From Chrysochromulina parva (taxonomy: Eukaryota; Haptophyta; Prymnesiales; Chrysochromulinaceae), in the NCBI GenBank assembly GCA_002887195.1, contig PJAB01000885.1:1-19425 (forward strand): a stretch of DNA of 19,425 bases, in the 5' to 3' direction. The notes under the pieces were generated by a model, which was not told the origin of the DNA, ran no database searches, and saw nothing but the letters and a program-made list of their open reading frames with translations. How positions within the stretch are numbered: the stretch's first letter is position 1; each line of letters opens with the position of its first letter. Shown here one piece after another: positions 16,280 to 19,425 of the stretch. The position numbers were made by a program, and so were the translations under genes.

Positions 16280-17012
16280 GGACAAACGAAGCACGAACCT
16301 CACTACCATCCCAAGTTGCAAGTTAGCAAGTAGCAAGTTCCCAACCCACCAACGCACACCCGCGCGACCGCGGGTCGACTGAATCAGGCAATCAGCGGCC
16401 GACTGGGAGGTGGGACTGCAACACCGACTGCCGGCCGGGGGACTGGGTCTTCTCTCATCTGTCATCTCTGTAGATGGACTGTGATGTGTGAGTGTTTGCG
16501 GCCTCACTACTCGCTTAGAGGGATGTTAACGAATTGTTTTTAATCAGCAGCTCCCCGAACACGCACGAGACGCCTGCTGACAGTGACACGGTGCTGTCGA
16601 GAGAGCTCGGGCCACCTGGCCTACCGGTACACACGCCCCCGGGCATCAGAGGTGAGAGGACCACTTTTAACAGTCACACACGCATGGAGTGAGGCCAATG
16701 CTTTCCATCATTGATGTATGATGTTCAAGGAGCGCCCTCCATCGCGTGGTGCCCCTCGCGCCCTTGCGACTCAGACACAGACACTGCCCCACATGCAGCT
16801 TTCGTCCCTCGTGTGACACGGCCAGTGGCCGCGCACGGCCAGCTCGCATATGCACCCCCTTGCCCTTTCTCACGGCACTCGGCTGTGACCTATACCGAGG
16901 TGCCCCGGCCTGCAGTCGGACACTCCCGCCGAGCTTGCATCCGTCGGGCCGTCGCCCGAGACGAGTCGGGGAGGTTTCGTCACAAACGCCACTGATCGCC
17001 CCTTTAGGAGCC
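16280..17012. other. Intergenic region downstream of the coiled-coil gene
   Basis: About 730 bp between two minus-strand genes. AGCAAGT-like short tandem units lie at about 16317-16339. Minus-strand ATTAAA occurs at 16544-16539. The long open frames here have Cys/Arg-rich compositions without recognisable motifs, and I do not call them. Confidence 0.5.
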
Positions 17013-19160
17013 TCATTTCCGGCGTCCAAGTCCGAACGAGAGCTTGCTCGTGACCGTCTTGCCAGCTTTGGGAAGAGGGGGCGCGCCCGCTGGGGGGGGA
17101 GGCCCGTGTGGATCGTCCACATCAGCCAGCGACTGCTGCTCCGACGTCATCGACGAGGCGGGCGAGCCGCCGCCGCCCTCGGGCTTGGCACCCGTGATCT
17201 GGCCCGCCGCCGCAAGGTGTAGCGCTGAGTTGGGCGAGCCCGACGGCGTTGAGATGGGCATGGACTGGAACTGAGAGAGGTTCGTGAAGGCCTTAAGAGT
17301 CATGGCAATCAGATCGCGCACGCCGCTGTCCTTGCACTTGAGCATGTGCGAGGTCGGGGAGCCCTTCTTGAGGCTGATGATGAGCGTGAACGTGCGCGGG
17401 TCCTTATCGAACTTGATGCTCACGCCCTTGTAGTCGTCGGGCTTAGAGAGCGTGGTGCCCTTTCCGTCGCGCAGCTTGACCTTCTGTTTCTCGAAGAGCA
17501 ACTGACGGTCCTTTTCCGACCCCTTGTCCAGCTCCAAGAGGCCCTCGAAGCGCCTCTGGCCGATTTCCACCCAGCCCACGACCATCTTTTGCACGTCGTC
17601 TGGCAGCGCGATCGGCGACGAGGACGAGCCGCTTTTGGCCTCGCCCACGCGAGCTTGTCCGTCTGGGAACTTGCCCACGGGAGTCACGCGCACCTCGAGG
17701 TCGTGCCCAATGTCGTCGAACGTAGGCACGTAAAAGGGTTGTCCCTCGTGGACCAAGGCGCCGCCCCGGTACCAGCTGTACTGGCACTTGGATGAGTCGC
17801 ATCCGATAAAGTCCACCTGGGCGGTCAGGCGCGCGCCCACGACGGCGTCTCCCGCGACGACGAGCGAGCGCACCGACGGCTCGGCCGCCGCCGCCGCGCC
17901 ACTGCTCGGTGGGGGAAGCTCAGGCTCAGGCTCCTCGTCTGAGTACTCGTCCGGATCCTGCTCCGCTGCCATGGCACCCGCAAGCGCCGCCCCAGCTCCA
18001 GGGTCGGGCGCCGGCGCCGGCGCCGGCCGGCTCGGCGGCGGCGTGGGCGCGGCGGCCACTTTCACAGCGGCGGCAGCTTTCACAGCCTGCTCGGCCGCTG
18101 CGCGCTCCGCCGCCGCCACACGCTGCTCCGCTGCGCGTTCTGCCGCCGCGAGCTTTTGCTCTGCCGCGCGCTCGGCCGCCGCCAGCTGCTTCTGCAGCTC
18201 GTCCACCTGCGCCTGCAACGCGCGCTTCTCGGCGGCGTCGGCGGCAGAGCCATTCGACGCAGCGGTCATGGTGCTCGAGCGAAGGGCGGCGATCTCCTTC
18301 TGAAACTCTTCCTCCTTGATGTGCATCGTCTGCTCGCGCTCGCCGAGCCGCTCCTCGAGAGCGCGCGCCTTCTCCTCCGCCTCAATGCGCGCGTTCTCCG
18401 CCTCGTCCGCGCGCTCGCGCATCGAGGCGAGCTCCTCCAGGGAGACGCCCGGTACGGCGCCCGACCCCGCGAGGTTGGCCTCCTCGCGCTCACGCATCGC
18501 AGCGAGCTGGGCATCGCGCGCCTCGAGCGCGGCCTCCGCCTCCGCCTGTGCCGCCTGCAGCCGCTGCGCGTGCTCCGACACCTGGCTGAGTTCCGCCCGT
18601 AGGCTCTGCAGCTCCTCTTCGTGGCGCGCGATCTGCCCTTGGCTTTGGCTCGCCTCGTCGGCGCGCGCGCGCTCGGCCGCGTTGCGAGCCTTCGCGTCGG
18701 CGAGCTCAGTTTTGAGCTTCACAACCTCTTTCGTCAGCTTGTCCACCTGGCTGTCGCGGTCAGCGAGCATCTCCTTGGCCCGTCGTAGCTCGCCTGCCTG
18801 CGCATTCAGCGCGGCATCAATCTGCAGGCTGGCGGCCTCATCGCGTACGCCCACGCTCGTCTTGAGCCTTCGGACCTCTGACTGCAGCAGGTCGAGCTGC
18901 TGGTTCTTACGCTTCACCGACTCGCGGAACAGGTCCTGCGTGCGAGAGGCCCAGTCGCCCAGATCAATCAAGTCGCGCAATGGCAGCGAGAGCAAGGCTA
19001 GCAGGTGGGAATCATGCCAAAGGGGTTGGCCGGCGCACACCTCGGTCGTGCGCAGGTGCCGCTGGAGTTCTTCGAGGCTCTTCTCCTGGTTCAGAAGGGC
19101 CGAGCAGTAGGTCTCCATTTGCCGCACGCGAGCGGTAAATGTTTGCTTTTTCTGCGTCAC
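17013..19160 (-). CDS. Coiled-coil protein with Ig-like and PH-like domains (SCAB-like architecture)
   Basis: 715 residues from the ATG at 19160, no introns needed. A helical N-terminus (1-75) leads into a long coiled coil (about 75-365) that ends in three 11-residue repeats of the form AAAERAAEQ (about 327-360). A Pro/Ala and acidic linker follows (370-428). Next is an Ig-like/A9-type domain (about 430-512) with QYSWYRGG (460-467), FYVPTFDDIGHDLEV (476-490) and RVTPVG (491-496). A PH-like domain follows (about 526-630): WVEIGQRRFEGLLEL, VKLRDGKGTTLS, FTLIISLKKGS. The tail is Gly/Pro/Ser-rich and basic. Coiled coil plus fused Ig-PH is the layout of plant SCAB actin-binding proteins, and AIR9 proteins carry similar Ig-like repeats. 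A cytoskeletal role is inferred, not shown. Confidence 0.72.
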   Translation of the reverse strand: MTQKKQTFTARVRQMETYCSALLNQEKSLEELQRHLRTTEVCAGQPLWHDSHLLALLSLPLRDLIDLGDWASRTQDLFRESVKRKNQQLDLLQSEVRRLKTSVGVRDEAASLQIDAALNAQAGELRRAKEMLADRDSQVDKLTKEVVKLKTELADAKARNAAERARADEASQSQGQIARHEEELQSLRAELSQVSEHAQRLQAAQAEAEAALEARDAQLAAMREREEANLAGSGAVPGVSLEELASMRERADEAENARIEAEEKARALEERLGEREQTMHIKEEEFQKEIAALRSSTMTAASNGSAADAAEKRALQAQVDELQKQLAAAERAAEQKLAAAERAAEQRVAAAERAAAEQAVKAAAAVKVAAAPTPPPSRPAPAPAPDPGAGAALAGAMAAEQDPDEYSDEEPEPELPPPSSGAAAAAEPSVRSLVVAGDAVVGARLTAQVDFIGCDSSKCQYSWYRGGALVHEGQPFYVPTFDDIGHDLEVRVTPVGKFPDGQARVGEAKSGSSSSPIALPDDVQKMVVGWVEIGQRRFEGLLELDKGSEKDRQLLFEKQKVKLRDGKGTTLSKPDDYKGVSIKFDKDPRTFTLIISLKKGSPTSHMLKCKDSGVRDLIAMTLKAFTNLSQFQSMPISTPSGSPNSALHLAAAGQITGAKPEGGGGSPASSMTSEQQSLADVDDPHGPPPPAGAPPLPKAGKTVTSKLSFGLGRRK

Positions 19161-19342
19161 GGCTCAACACTTTCCGCGCGACTCACACGAATCACATCTG
19201 TGCTTGGGTGTTGTGAATAGGAGCTTGAAGCGTGTGAAAGCCCCCACACGGCGAACGCACATCGTCCGCGGTTACAAAAACGTGCTGGAAGTACTCTTTC
19301 ATTGTCCGCGCGCACGGCCACAGAAAGAGGGCGTAGGCGCCG

Positions 19343-19360
19343 CCTCGTCACGTGACGAGG
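19343..19360. promoter_or_regulatory. 18-bp perfect palindrome containing GTCACGTGAC
   Basis: CCTCGTCACGTGACGAGG is its own reverse complement. The core GTCACGTGAC is the ideal E-box for bHLH-zip factors (USF/TFEB type) or a plant-type G-box. It lies about 185 bp upstream of the coiled-coil gene ATG at 19160, so it is a likely promoter site for that gene or for a plus-strand gene beyond the window. Confidence 0.5.
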
Positions 19361-19425
19361 TGGTGAGTCGACGTGTGGCCGGGGCACCGCAACATCCAAA
19401 GACGGTCCCACGACTCTCATGACTG

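Noticed and set aside
16052..16507. N-terminal extension of the methyltransferase with two CPVCVPAP blocks
   Set aside because: The duplicated blocks come from the 44-bp nucleotide repeats, and the ATG at 16051 starts a typical targeting peptide.
16667..17122. 151-residue minus-strand open frame and overlapping plus-strand frames
   Set aside because: No recognisable motif; overlaps the end of the coiled-coil gene in another frame.

Overview
The window looks like nuclear DNA from a GC-rich unicellular eukaryote, most likely a photosynthetic protist such as a haptophyte or pelagophyte; the sequence alone does not settle which. Evidence: genes are monocistronic on both strands without bacterial ribosome binding sites. 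They encode eukaryote-only proteins (an APC/C RING subunit, a SIRT7-type sirtuin, an Ig-PH coiled-coil protein). One gene needs two short GT-AG introns (92 and 88 bp, donors GTGCGT and GTGCGC), and the proteins carry long Ala/Pro/Gly low-complexity stretches.

Layout. 1-240: 54-bp tandem repeat array. 254-2120: two head-to-head coding segments that look like the N- and C-terminal halves of one protist EF-hand-like protein, apparently separated by an inversion inside an intron. 2509-7851 (-): a very long membrane-anchored protein with two class III aminotransferase domains; the second has Glu in place of the PLP lysine. 8035-8511 (+): a small putative type II membrane protein. 8861-9373 (-): a three-exon APC11 homologue that has lost all four ligands of the third zinc. 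9644-11704 (+): a SIRT7-like deacetylase with a C-terminal A20-type zinc finger, divergent from APC11 across 270 bp. 12493-14217 (+): a multi-pass membrane protein of unknown function with a calcium-loop-like motif. 14738-16051 (-): a TPR protein fused to a TylF-type O-methyltransferase, with repeats just upstream. 17013-19160 (-): a coiled-coil/Ig-like/PH-like protein resembling plant SCAB actin-binding proteins, with an 18-bp palindromic E-box upstream.

The genes do not form a pathway; this is an ordinary mixed eukaryotic neighbourhood. The only pair whose arrangement suggests coordination is APC11 and the sirtuin, which share one short intergenic region. The most unusual content is at protein level: a one-chain aminotransferase pseudo-dimer, a sirtuin-A20 fusion, an APC11 with a coherently deleted zinc site, and a gene apparently split by inversion. 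Family assignments come from motif recognition by eye and memory of the families; no search was run.
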